A DNA stretch of 64,000 nt from Symsagittifera roscoffensis. Its lineage: Eukaryota > Xenacoelomorpha > Acoela > Convolutidae. The position numbers and the translations under genes were made by a program. Under the pieces are notes generated by a model. It worked only from the letters and a program-made list of their open reading frames with translations. It searched no databases and was not told the origin of the DNA. The stretch covers positions 32,278,401-32,342,400 of the forward strand of contig NC_087067.1 of NCBI RefSeq assembly GCF_963678635.1, written 5' to 3'. Shown here piece after piece: positions 9,384-20,060 of this stretch (position 1 is its first letter; each line of letters starts with the position of its first letter).

Positions 9384-10110
9384 CGGCTAGATCTGCTCCA
9401 AGATGTTTATAATCTGATTGGTTGCTTTGAATCCTTAAATGCAAGAAAATTACTGATTTAATCAAAACATTTCACTGAAAAACGTTTGGTAATTACTTGT
9501 GATTACTGAAAAAGAGAAATGATTTTTGTGAGATTTTTAAGCTATCAAGACTGACATTCTAAGCTGTATATTCCTGCTAAATGTTTTTTCAAAAAACCTT
9601 TTCAAAATTTGAAAATAGTATTGAGTATTCATAGCTAATAATACTACTACTAATGCGTTTATTATCCGTTTTCCAATAGTGGCGGGGTTGGACTTCCAGA
9701 AAGCGCGTTAGTTATGGTTTAGATGGATACAACCAAAATCAGCACTATACTCTACCGCATACGACGGCTAGATCTGCTCCAAGATGTTTATAATCTGATT
9801 GGTTGCTTTAAATCCTTAAATGCGAGACAATGACTGATTTAATCAAGACATTTCACAAAACTACGTTTAATGGTTATTTAGGATTACTGAAAAAGTTCTG
9901 TCTTTTCTGAGATTTTTAAGCTATCAAGACTGACACTCTAAGCTGTATATAGTGCAAAATGTTTTTTTTTTCAAAAACCTTATCGATATCTGAAATGGGT
10001 ATTGAGTATTTACAGCTACTAATACTACTACAAAAGCATTTATTATCCCTTTTTGCATTGTGGCGGGGTTGGACATCAAGAAAGCGCGTAAGCAATGGTT
10101 CAGATGAGGG
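9384..10110 (+). repeat. 383-bp tandem duplication (two diverged copies)
   Basis: CGGCTAGATCTGCTCCAAGA begins at 9384 and again at 9767. Shared landmarks in both copies include ATAATCTGATTGGTTGCTTT, TGACTGATTTAATCAA or its variant, GAGATTTTTAAGCTATCAAG, CTAAGCTGTATA, and GGCGGGGTTGGAC near each end. The copies differ by scattered substitutions and small indels. No coding potential is supported. Confidence 0.88.
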
Positions 10111-10134
10111 CATTCTCAATAACATTCAAGCTAT

Positions 10135-11220
10135 TAAATGGAGGATAACACGTTTTTCCATGTCGTTCGATCAAAACAGTCTGTAGATTTGAGGCCTAAA
10201 GTACTCAGGACACGTTTAACACAACCGATCCAGCGTTTTTTAGGCCTTCCTGGTTTTTACCAGGGACTAAAACATGGTGCTGATTTTAGCGCATGGTCAT
10301 TTTCTCTTCGGTGAACATGGCCATACCATCGTAGCAGCGACCGCGCTCGTAGCTTGTCCAGATTAACAAGACATCTCATTTTAATTTCTGCTTCGTTGAT
10401 AACTTTGTCTTTATAAGCGAATCCTACGCAGATCTTTCATGTCAGCACTCTTAAGAGAGCTGGATATTGTATTGGTTTGCGCCCAAGTTTCGGAGCAGCA
10501 CATCAGAACTGTCCGGAGACAAGCTCCGTAGATATGACACCTTGTAATCAAGTCAAAATCTTTATTCAGCAGCAGAGGGGCACTTTGCCTTCATTTAATT
10601 CAGAAAGCTGCTATTCTGACCAATGATACACATACTGCGTCACTATCAACGGAGAACACATCACCCAGATAGCAAAACTCTTTGACAGTACTAAGGATTT
10701 CAAATTGATTAGGCCGCAGAGTAGCATTCTGATTTGAGTGATAATTGGAAGGATTATTGCATCTTGGACAAACATAACTAGTATTTTGTTTAGGTATTTT
10801 TCTCAGGCTACTGCATTTTTCATGCACACAATGATGACAAGAATTGTAACGTATTGAATTGACGCCGGCTCCCTTCAAACAAGAAGATGGATATTTTCCA
10901 ATTTTTTGAGGAGTAGAACTATGGCCTGGAAAAAAACGCTTTAAACCTCGACTTTTAAACCACGTTTTCGCAAAGACCTGTTCCAAGTATTCGAGTTCTC
11001 AATAGACCGGTATTCCGTTTCAGCGAACATCACGAGATCATTTGCATATAGCAAATCCCATGATATCATGGTACGATATCTCGTAGCCTCTTGCATTACC
11101 TCGTAGCCTCTTGCATTACTATTATAAAAAACAAAGGGCTTAGTGCCGATCCTTGATGCACGCCTACTTTAACTTCAAAGTAATCACTTTCAACTGGGTG
11201 TGCAAACAAATTATTAGTAG
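10135..11220 (-). mobile_element. RTE-type LINE, 3' half of reverse transcriptase ORF
   Basis: Reading the minus strand from 11220 downward: KVGVHQGSALSPLFF (RT motif B, about 11180-11128), LLYANDLVMFAET (motif C, about 11057-11020), NTWNRSLRKRGLKV, a Cys/His-rich segment GVNSIRYNSCHHCVHEKCSS followed by YVCPRCN, then EFCYLGDVFS (about 10690-10660), and a C-terminal YGHVHRREN...GRPKKRW region near 10320-10220. This order is that of the RTE/craniofacial-development-protein-2-like LINEs found in many invertebrates. Motif C is YAND rather than YADD, so a catalytic Asp codon is changed to Asn. Several frame breaks are present, including a 20-bp tandem duplication at 11081-11119. The 5' half (endonuclease) is absent here but appears as fragments in the neighbouring array. 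Confidence 0.88.
11081..11119. repeat. 20-bp tandem duplication within LINE RT
   Basis: TCGTAGCCTCTTGCATTAC occurs at 11081-11099 and again at 11101-11119, separated by one C. It shifts the reading frame between RT motifs B and C. Confidence 0.95.
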
Positions 11221-11339
11221 TACCAAATTTTTTTTCATGATGCTTATTGAGTATTCACTAAATTTTTGAACTAAACTCACACAAAAAACACAAGAAAGGT
11301 GGATGAACAACATGGAGGACTCCTAATAATTTTTATTTC

Positions 11340-11425
11340 ATTATCTTCAGTATCCAAGTTAACTGTGTACTTTCCCAAAAACGCATTTGTTTAATTCAAC
11401 CTGATTGGTTAATTTCACATTCAAT
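11340..11425 (+). repeat. Dispersed repeat copy 2 (pairs with 6290-6375)
   Basis: Shares the ordered phrases TTCAGTATCCAAGTTA, GTACTTTC and TTCAACCT/ATTGGTTAA with 6290-6375. Here it sits directly before the first unit of the composite tandem array, so it may belong to the array's parental element. Confidence 0.7.
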
Positions 11426-11440
11426 CGCAACAATATTTGC

Positions 11441-12204
11441 GTCGCAACAATATTTGCGACTTAGGTTGGAAAAAAAAGATAGTTCATACTATTACACAAG
11501 CTATGCATGTGTAAAGACAAAAAAAACCTACCATAGAAAAGAAGTTGTTTCGATTATGCTCGTCGAATGTTGGCACACTTAAAAGAAAATGCCTTGAGAT
11601 ATGCAAAACTCTAGAACAAAGACAGGTATCGGTGAAAGTTTTGGAGACGGCGAAAAGAAAATTAATTTTTCTGGTAGAGGAACTCAGAAGGCACAAATAT
11701 TGTTGCAATAGCCATCAATTGTCAACTTATTAAAAAACGTACTGAAGTCAGTATAGTAAAAGAACGTGTTCTAAGCCTTATACTTGTAAGAAACTCATGG
11801 TGCTAAGAATCTCATGGTTTCAACTACTTATATGACTAATACTAATATATAAACATACACAGGCGAAGTTGTACTTCGCATACACAAGCAAAAAATGACC
11901 AATAGTGCGACTGGGATCGCATGAGTGAAACTTTGAGTCTACAAAATTTCTCAAGTGACACAAGCCACTTAGCATTACCAGAAAATTCGAAAAACGAAAA
12001 ATTTATCATATTCACATGCCTCAGTTTATAGAGCGGACGCATTTTAGCTAGCATACGAAAAACTTCATTAAAAACATGCGACCTCACCCAGGTTCAAAGC
12101 TTCTTATTTTGTTGCGGGTCTCCTCCCTACCTCTACGCTACAGACCCATGATACCTTAAAGCTAAAGTGCCATTTGTAATATAAAATCAAAATGAACAAA
12201 TTTT
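11441..12204. repeat. Composite array unit A (764 bp)
   Basis: Contains the hairpin at 11441-11460, an endonuclease N-terminal fragment (plus, about 11545-11760, with an internal deletion relative to unit D) and the SINE-like block 12147-11862 on the minus strand. From about 11590 to its end it is almost identical to unit B. Confidence 0.9.
11862..12147 (-). mobile_element. tRNA-derived SINE-like block (unit A, reference copy)
   Basis: On the minus strand the head reads GGGTCTG, then TAGCGTAGAGG (12140-12130), an exact match to the pol III A-box pattern TRGYNNARNNG at the position expected after a 7-nt tRNA acceptor strand. About 40 nt later, TTTGAACC (12098-12091; TTCGAACC in other units) stands where a B box belongs. 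It has a weaker match, with GC or AC instead of GG in front. A body of about 200 nt follows and ends in the palindrome GCGAAGTACAACTTCGCC (11879-11862). There is no closed cloverleaf, so it is not a working tRNA gene. I infer a SINE; its parent tRNA is not identifiable. Confidence 0.6.
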
Positions 12205-12982
12205 GTCGCAGCGATAATTGCGACTTAGGTTTAGAAAAAAAAAGAGCTCACACTATAACACAAGCTATGCTTGCATTAGGACGAAAAAACCTATCATAGA
12301 AAACAAGCCGTTCCGATTATGCTCGTGGAACGTTGGCACACTAAAAAGAAAATGCCTTGAGATATGCAAAACTCTAGAACAAAGACAGGTATCGGTGAAA
12401 GTTTTGGAGACGGCGAAAAGAAAATTAATTTTTCTGGTAGAGGAACTCAGAAGGCACAAATATTGTTGCAATAGCCATCAATTGTCAACTTATTAAAAAA
12501 CGTACTGAAGTCAGTATAGTAAAAGAACGTGTTCTAAGCCTTATACTTGTAAGAAACTCATGGTGCTAAGAATCTCATGGTTTCAACTACTTATATGACT
12601 AATACTAATATATAAACATACACAGGCGAAGTTGTACTTCGCATACACAAGCAAAAAATGACCAATAGTGCGACTGGGATCGCATGAGTGAAACTTTGAG
12701 TCTACAAAATTTCTCAAGTGACACAAGCCACTTAGCATTACCAGAAAATTCGAAAAACGAAAAATTTATCATATTCACATGCCTCAGTTTATAGAGCGGA
12801 CGCATTTTAGCTAGCATACGAAAAACTTCATTAAAAACATGCGACCTCACCCAGGTTCAAAGCTTCTTATTTTGTTGCGGGTCTCCTCCCTACCTCTACG
12901 CTACAGACCCATGATACCTTAAAGCTAAACTGCTATTTGTAAAATAAGATCAAAATGAACACTTTCAAAGTGAACACATTTT
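12205..12982. repeat. Composite array unit B (778 bp)
   Basis: Near-identical to unit A. The fragment FRLCSWNVGTLKRKCLEICK is encoded near 12310-12370. The SINE-like block lies at 12910-12625 (minus), with A box TAGCGTAGAGG at 12903-12893. The leading hairpin (12205-12224) has a substitution in the loop and stem edge. Confidence 0.9.
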
Positions 12983-13799
12983 GTCGCAACAAAATTTGCG
13001 ACTTAGGTTGAAAAAAAAGAGAGTTCATACTATAACACAAGCTATGCTTGCGCAAAGAGGAAAAAACCAACCCCAGAAGTCGTTCCAATTATGCTCGTGG
13101 AACGTTGACACACTAAAAGGAAAATGCTTTGAGATAAGCGAAACTCTAGAAAAAAGAAGGTATCGGTGAGCTATCTACAAAAAACTCGTTTCAAAGGAAA
13201 CGACAAGAAAGCTTTGGAGATGGCGACAAGAAATTTAGTTTTTCTGAAAAAGAAACTCAGAAGGCACAAATATTGTTGCAAAAGCCATCAATAGACAACT
13301 TATTGCAAACGTACTGGAAGTCAGTAGAGTAAATTAACGTGTTCTGTGCCTTAACCTTGTAAGAATCTCATGGTGCTAAAAATCTCTTGGTTTCAACTAC
13401 TAATATGACTAATACTAATATGTAAACGTACACAGAGGCGAAGTTTCACTTCGCATACACAAGCAAAAATATGACCGATAATGATACTGGAAAAAACGTC
13501 ATGAGTAAAAATTTGAGTCTACAAAACTTCTCAAATGACGCAATCTAATTAGCAGTACCAGACATTTCGAAAAAAAAAAATTTTTACATATGCACAAGCC
13601 TCAATTTATAGAGCGGACGCCTTTAAGCTAGCATACGAAAAACTTCATCAAAAACATTCGACCTTGCCCAGGTTCGAAGCCTTTTATTTTGTTGCGGGTC
13701 ACCTCCCTACCTCTACACTAAAGATCCATGAAACCTTAAACCTTAAGTGCTATTTATAAAATAAGATCAAAATGAACACTTTGAAAATGAATATATTTT
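12983..13799. repeat. Composite array unit C (817 bp)
   Basis: More diverged than A and B and retaining a longer endonuclease fragment, including the TCGTTTCAAAGGAAACGACA segment missing from A and B. The SINE-like block is at 13727-13438 (minus), with A box TAGTGTAGAGG still matching the consensus. On the opposite strand GGTTCGAAGCC near 13671 is a perfect B-box string, but no matching A box lies upstream of it. Confidence 0.88.
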
Positions 13800-15163
13800 G
13801 TCACAACAAAATTTCCGACTTAGGTTGAAAAAAGAATTCATACTATAACACAAGCTATGCTTGCGTAAAGATGAAAAAACCTACCCCAGAAAAGAAGTCG
13901 TTCCGATTATGCTCGTGCAACGTTGACACACTAGAAAGAAAATGCCTTGAGATATGCGAAACTCTAGAAAAAAGAAGGTATCGGTGTGCTTCCTACAAAA
14001 AACTCGTTTCAAAGGAAACGACAAGAAAGTTTTGGAGATTGAAGAAAGAAAGATTGGAGAAATTTAGTTTTTCTGGCAAGGAAACTCACACTCCACAAAA
14101 ATTGTTGCAATAGCCATCAATAGTCAACTTATTGCAAACGTACTGGAAGTCAGTAGAGTAAATTAACGTGTTCTGTGCCTTAAACTTAAGAATCTCATGT
14201 TGCTAAGAGTCTCATGGTTTCAACTACTCATATGACTAAAACTAATTTGTATATACAGAGGCGAAGTTGCGCTTGGCATACACAAGTAAAAACATGACCG
14301 ATAATGCTAATAGGAAAAATCGCACCAATAAAACTTTTTAGGTGACGCAATTCAAATAGCAGTACCAGATAGTTCGAAAAAAAAAGAAATTTATCAATTG
14401 CACATGCCTCAATTTATAGAGCGGAGGCCTTTTAGCTAGTAGACGAAAAAGTTACAATAAAAACAAGCGACCTTGTCATGTTCGAAGTCTCTTATTTTGT
14501 TGCGGTTCTCCACCCTACCTCTACGCTACATATCCAAGATACCTTGAAGCTAAAGTGCTGTTTGGAATACAAAACTGATTGTATCAGGGAGAAACCCTGA
14601 ATGTTCTGGCTGCCTTTGAACAACAATAAACGTTAATTAAAATGATTCTTTTTAGTTTGAGTAACATTTGAGTAACAACATTTGAGTAACAACAATAAAC
14701 GTTAATTAAAATGAGAACTTTTTAATTCGAGATTTTTGTGAAAATCAATCCCCCACAAGCTATATGAGCTACAAAGTGATAACTTCGCTCCTAGTAACAA
14801 ATCAATTATGGCAAAGAGGTTTTTTTCAACCAATTTGGACCAATTTCCAAGACCGATCAAATCTCCGCTTACGCGTTAATCGCACGAAATATATTGCGCA
14901 TTAATTTCCTTAAAATGACAGGTGAAATAATTTTCCAGGACAACAATACCTTTTGAATGATATAAAAAAACTCAACAAAATAAATTGTTGAAACGTCGAG
15001 ATTTCTCTGAAGAAAATAAAAACCAACCCGAGCACATATATTCCGTTACTTTCGTTACGAAAGTTGGAACAATAATAGTCGGTGTTAACATCCTTAGCAT
15101 TGGCTCTATTTAATACCTGGTATTGGTCAAACTGAACTTAAATTTCATTGCAACAAAATTTGC
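13800..15163. repeat. Composite array unit D (1364 bp, with 550-bp insert)
   Basis: Carries the best preserved endonuclease fragment (13871-14113) and the SINE-like block 14535-14260 (minus). The ~550-bp insert starts near 14570 and continues to the next hairpin. The leading hairpin is decayed here (13800-13819). Confidence 0.88.
13871..14113 (+). pseudogene. RTE LINE endonuclease N-terminus, best copy
   Basis: The 80-codon frame begins MKKPTPEKKSFRLCSCNVDT and continues LERKCLEICETLEKRRYRCA, matching the FRLxxWNVGTLxGKxxEIxExLxRRxxDxxxxQE opening of RTE endonucleases, whose Asn (here in CNV) and Glu are catalytic. The Q-E of the second motif is degraded (Y-K-K). A later part of the unit encodes VAIAINxQLI-VLEVSRVN-like residues corresponding to the next endonuclease segment. 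The same frame, more broken, is present in units A-C and E-G. As an isolated N-terminus it cannot be active. Confidence 0.8.
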
Positions 15164-16500
15164 GTCGCAACAATATTTGCGACTTAGGTTAGTTGATACT
15201 ACAACACAAGCTATGCTTGCGTAAAGACGAAAAAACCTACCCTAGAAAAGAAGTCATTCCGATTATGCTCGTGGAACATTGGCACACTAAAAAAAAGCGT
15301 TGAGATATGCGGAACTCTAGAAAAAAGAAAGGTATCGGTGCGCTGTCTCTAAGAAACTCGTTTCAAAGGAAATGAGAGGGAATTTTTGGAGATGGCGACC
15401 AGAAATTTAGTTTTTCTGGCAAGAAAACTCACACTCCACAAAAATTGTTGCAATAGCCATCAATGGTCAACTTATTGAAAACGTACTGGAAGTCAGTAGA
15501 GTAAACTAACGTGTTCTGTGCCTTAAACTTAAGAATCTCATGTTGCTAAGAGTCTCATGGTTTCAACTACTCATATGACTAAAACTAATTTGTATATACA
15601 GAGGCGAAGTTGCGCTTGGCATACACAAGTAAAAACATGACCGATAATGCTACTAGGAAAAATCGCACTAATAGAACTTCTTAGGTGACGCAATTCAAAT
15701 AGCAGTACCAGATAGTTGGAAAAAAAGAGATTTATCAATTGCACATGCCTCAATTTATAGAGCGGACGCCTTTTAGCTAGTAGACGAAAAAGTTACAATA
15801 AAAACAAGCGACCTTGCCAGGTTCGAAGTCTCTTATTTTGTTGCCGGTCTCCACCCTACCTCTACGCTACACATCCAAGATACCTTGAAGCTAAAGTGCT
15901 GTTTGGAATACAAAACTGATTGTAACAGGGCGAAGCCCTGAATGTTCTGGCTGCCTTTGAACAACAATAAACGTTAATTAAAATGATTCTTTTTAGTTTG
16001 AGTAACATTTGAGTAACATCATTTGAGTAACAACATTAAACGTTAATTAAAATGAGAACTGTTTAATTCCAGATTTTTGTGAAAATCAATCCCCCACAAG
16101 CTATATGAGCTACAAAGTGATAACTTCGCTCCTAGTAACAAATCAATTATGGCAAAGAGGTTTTTTTCAACCAATTTGGACCAATTTCCAAGACGGATCA
16201 AATCTCCGCTTACGCGTTAATCGCGCGAAATATATTGCGAATTAATTTCCTTAAAATGACAGGTGAAATAACTTTCCAGGACAACAATACCTTTAGAATG
16301 ATAAAAAACTCAACAAAATAAATTGTTGAAACGTCGAGAATTGTCTGAAGAAAATAAAAACCACCCGAGCACATATATTCCGTTACTTTCGTTACGAAAG
16401 TTGGAACAATAATAGTCGGTGTTAATATCCTTAGCATTGGCTCTACTTAATACCTGGTATTGATGAAACTGAACTTGAATTTCATTGCAACAAAATTTGC
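15164..16500. repeat. Composite array unit E (1337 bp)
   Basis: Leading hairpin 15164-15183 intact. The endonuclease fragment (about 15255-15510) is frameshifted, and the SINE-like block lies at 15876-15603 (minus). The 550-bp insert from about 15910 has the palindrome CAGGGCGAAGCCCTG and two TTTGAGTAAC repeats. It is almost identical to unit F. Confidence 0.9.
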
Positions 16501-17851
16501 GTCGAAACAATATTTGCGACTTAGGTTAGTTGATACTACAACACAAGCTATGCTTGCGTAAAGACGAAAAAACCTACCCTAGGAAAGAAGTCGTTCCGAT
16601 TATGCTCGTGGAACATTGGCACACTAAAAAAAATGCGTTGAGATATGCGGAACTCTAGAAAAAAGAAAGGTATCGGTGCGCTGTCTCTAAGAAACTCGTT
16701 TCAAAGGAAATGAGAGGGAATTTTTGGAGATGGCGACCAGAAATTTAGTTTTTCTGGCAAGGAAACTCACTCCACAAAAATTGTTGCAATAGCCATCAAT
16801 GGTCAACTTATTGAAAACGTACTGGAAGTCAGTAGAGTAAACTAACGTGTTCTGTGCCTTAAACTTAAGAATCTCATGTTGCTAAGAGTCTCATGGTTTC
16901 AACTACTCATATGACTAAAACTAATTTGTATATACAGAGGCGAAGTTGCGCTTGGCATACACAAGTAAAAACATGACCGATAATGCTACTAGGAAAAATC
17001 GCACTAATAGAACTTCTTAGGTGACGCAATTCAAACAGCAGTACCAGATAGTTCGAAAAAAAAGATATTTATCAATTGCACATGCCTCAATTTATAGAGC
17101 GGACGCCTTTTAGCTAGTAGACGAATAAGTTAAAATAAAAACAAGCGACCTTGCCATGTTCGAAGTCTCTTATTTTGTTGCGGGTCTCCACCCTACCTCT
17201 ATGCTACACATCCAAGATACCTTGAAGCTAAAGTGCTGTTTGGAATACAAAACTGATTGTAACAGGGCGAAGCCCTGAATGTTCTGACTGCCTTTGAACA
17301 ACAATAAACGTTAATTAAAATGATTCTTTTTAGTTTGAGTAACATTTGAGTAACAACATTTGAGTAACAACATTTGAGTAACAACATTAAACTTTTATTA
17401 AAATGAGAACTTTTTAATTCAAGATTTTTGTGAAAATCAATCCCCCACAAGCTATATGAGCTACAAAGTGATAACTTCGCTCCTAGTAACAAATCAATTA
17501 TGGCAAAGAGGTTTTTTTCAACCAATTTGGACCAATTTCCAAGACGGATCAAATCTCCGCTTACGCGTTAATCGCGCGAAATAAATTGCGCATTAATTTC
17601 CTTAAAATGACAGGTGAAATAACTTTCCAGGACAACAACACCTTTAGAATGATAAAAAACTCAACAAAATAAATTGTTGAAACGTCGAGATTTGTCTGAA
17701 GAAAATAAAAACCACCCGAGCACATATATTCCGTTACTTTCGTTACGAAAGTTGGAACAATAATAGTCGGTGTTAACATCCTTAGCATTGGCTCTACTTA
17801 ATACCTGGTATTGATGAAACTGAACTTGAATTTCATTGCAACAAAATTTGC
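16501..17851. repeat. Composite array unit F (1351 bp)
   Basis: Same order as unit E, with the SINE-like block at 17213-16939 (minus; A box TAGCATAGAGG still fits). The insert carries three rather than two TTTGAGTAACAACA copies (about 17336-17385), showing slippage since duplication. Confidence 0.9.
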
Positions 17852-18500
17852 GTCGCAACAATATTTGCGACTTAGGTTAGTTGATACTACAACACAAGCA
17901 ATGCTTGCGTAAAGACGAAAAAACCTACCCTAGAAAAGAAGTCGTTCAGATTATGCTCGTGGAACGTTGGCACACTAAAAAAATGCGTTGAGATATGCGG
18001 AACTCTAGAAAAAAGAAAGGTATCGGTGCGCTGTCTCTAAGAAACTTTTAAAAATTGTTGCAATAGCCATCAATGGTCAGTATTGAAAACGTAATGGCAG
18101 TCAGTATAGTAAATGAACGTGTTCTGTACCTTAAACTTGTATTAGGGCATACTGTGTGTATTGTTGTACCTGCGTATGCACCACAACTGGCAGAGATGAT
18201 TCGGAGCAATATTTGTATAACACGCTACAGATACTTTATCTATACGTGAACAAGAATATACATTCCTATGTGGTGACTTGAATGGACATATTTGAGATGG
18301 GCGTCTGGATGACTGCTAAACTGGCCCATTTTGCTTTGGTACTCAAAACTCAGAAAACAGAGACTTCTCAATTTCTGCCAGTCACAAATTCTAGGGTCAA
18401 ATATTTGTTCAAGGCAGTTTAGCCGGAGATTGGAAATGTGTCTAATGGTAAATTTCTTTGTTAAAAAAGCTCTAGTTTTGTATCGCATACATCAACTGAG
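17852..18500 (+). pseudogene. Array unit G merging into longer RTE endonuclease remnant
   Basis: Begins like the other units (hairpin 17852-17871, endonuclease N-terminal fragment, then a deletion near 18047). Unlike them, after the VAIAINGQ-like segment it continues into endonuclease sequence: RVLYLKLVLGHTVCIVVPAYAPQLAEMI (split by no more than one frame near 18110-18200), FLCGDLNGHI near 18262-18291 (the GDxNGH catalytic motif), and FGTQNSENRDFSI near 18335-18375. This is the only place where the array is continuous with the rest of an RTE ORF, so the array probably derives from this element. Stops at the GHI and DDC positions show it is dead. Confidence 0.8.
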
Positions 18501-18611
18501 AAAAACCTTTGACAAAATCTTTTGTTCATTCAGTTTATACTTACGTTCCCTCAAAATCAAATAAGTATACAGAAAGTACGTACATCGGAAAAATGTTTGC
18601 TCCTTTGCAGA

Positions 18612-20060
18612 TGCTCATGTTCTTGCTAATGGCTGGACTTCAAGTTCTGACACTGCTATTCCGCAGCGGAATAGAACTAAACCCGCCTAACTGAAGCATC
18701 TGTCACACCAGATTTTTAGTCAACCAATTTAGTGTATAGTGTCTCTTCGGAGGTTTGATACACCTTAAATGCTCCACCCTCACAGATTAGACAATATTCA
18801 CCAAGTTTTTATGGTGGGCAACGTGATCGTTCAAAAATTAACCGCACGACACCCTCAACAAACAACAGCAACCAGCCTCATCACAGTATGATCATCAACT
18901 CAAAGTCCTGCAACTCAATGCAAACGGCCTAAGACGTAAATTAGACAAAAAAATACACCAAAAGCAAACAACTGACACCAAAATTGCAGCAAAACAACAG
19001 ATATTCCTCGTTAAAGAATAATGAACCCAAGCCCATACATAGATACCAAACTGTCACTCAAAACCGACCTAGCAATCACGGCAAAGGAGGGACTTGCATT
19101 GATTATCAAGGATAATATCAAATATCAAACTCTTAAACTACCCCCAAAATGACCCCCACAGAACAAGAAACAATGAAAAAAGTAACCAGCGCATCCAACC
19201 TTACACTTAATAATATTTACTTCCCTACTTCCCTCCACACTCAAGCTGTAGTCCTTGATACACTGCGTCACTTCAAAAACTGCTTCAAAATATATGCAAT
19301 CATAGTGACGTCAACGCACATAATGCTCTGTGGTTTTCCGAACTACAACCTGACTCGCGCGCCATGAAAAGGCACAAAAAAATGCTGGGTCCGGCTTTGT
19401 TGTACTCAAGGAACACACACCCACCAGAAAACAACAAATAGAGCTCACCTGACATTAGCTCAGCAACATCAAATTTTGCAATGTCCACAGATTGGTACTG
19501 TAACATCGTAATTGGGGTTGATCACTCTGCAATCAATAAAAGTCACCTGTGAAAAGCAAACGGTCAAGGCATCCAAGAAAACTTATAATTTTAAGAAAGC
19601 GAACTGGAGAAATTTACAAAATCAGAGCAAAAAAGACTTTCGAGAACTTCCACTGCCCAAATCAGCCATCGAAAGCGAGAAAGTTTACCGGAAAACCATA
19701 TGCGGCGCGGCATCTAGACATATACTCAAAAATGCACTGAAGGGGTAATACCCGACTTTCAAAGTGAAGCTCTTAAGCTTTCACAAGAAAGGGACAAACT
19801 ACAACAACAGCTTCCTGGAGCCCCCAAAAACAGTGAACTAAATCGTCGAATATAGTCGAAGATAACAAAAAGGCTAAATGGATAGTTTCTTGAAAAATTT
19901 GACCACCGAACACCAAAGACTATCGAACACCAATGCCAAAACACCAAGAAATACGCCCAACTTTTTCGATGATAAACCAATTTACCACACCCAAAAAAGT
20001 TCAACTAATAATTTAACACACCGCCTCCCCCCAAACAAAAAGAGACAGTTATACGCAAGA
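18612..20060 (+). mobile_element. I/Ingi-type LINE 5' ORF with 2A-like motif, zinc knuckle and endonuclease remnants
   Basis: An ATG at 18612 opens a hydrophobic leader ending LLFRSGIELNPPN (18652-18693), which resembles the 2A ribosome-skipping sequence (SGDIELNPGP type) minus two residues. It is followed across a stop by SICHTRFLVNQFS and CLFGGLIHLKCSTLTD, a Cys/His-rich segment, then LKVLQLNANGLRRKLDKK (about 18898-18950), EGLALIIKDNIKYQ (19086-19130), HNALWFSELQPDSRAMK (about 19317-19367), SSPDISSATSNFAMSTDW, and VDHSAIN (SDH-like motif, about 19517-19540). Further frames to about 20060 resemble the linker before RT (ALKLSQERDKLQQQ). The order 2A, zinc-binding, endonuclease is known from I/Ingi/Vingi-type LINEs. 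The RT is absent; sequence changes to an RTE fragment after about 20300. Confidence 0.75.

Larger units (their letters stand above)
11441..18120. repeat. Seven-unit tandem array of RTE-endonuclease/SINE composite
   Basis: The marker ACAAGC(T/A)ATGC recurs at 11496, 12260, 13037, 13850, 15206, 16543 and 17894 (spacings 764, 777, 813, 1356, 1337 and 1351 bp). Each unit starts with a perfect or decayed hairpin GTCGCAA-6 nt-TTGCGAC followed by CTTAGGTT, then a plus-strand fragment of RTE endonuclease, then a minus-strand tRNA-derived SINE-like block. The last three complete units carry an extra ~550-bp segment containing copies of TTTGAGTAACAACA and the hairpin CAGGGCGAAGCCCTG. Copies A and B are nearly identical, as are D, E and F, so the array grew by at least two amplification events. 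Confidence 0.92.

Noticed and set aside
12091-12147. A functional tRNA gene
   Set aside because: The A box is good, but the acceptor and T stems do not pair and no anticodon arm can be drawn. It is better explained as a tRNA-derived SINE head.
11842-12850. Identical 81-codon minus-strand frames (11842-12087, 12605-12850)
   Set aside because: They run through the SINE-like block of two near-identical array units and are broken in the other units.
16210-17861. Minus-strand 66- to 75-codon frames repeated in array units
   Set aside because: They lie in the 550-bp insert of the array, are homologous only to each other and have no domain signature.
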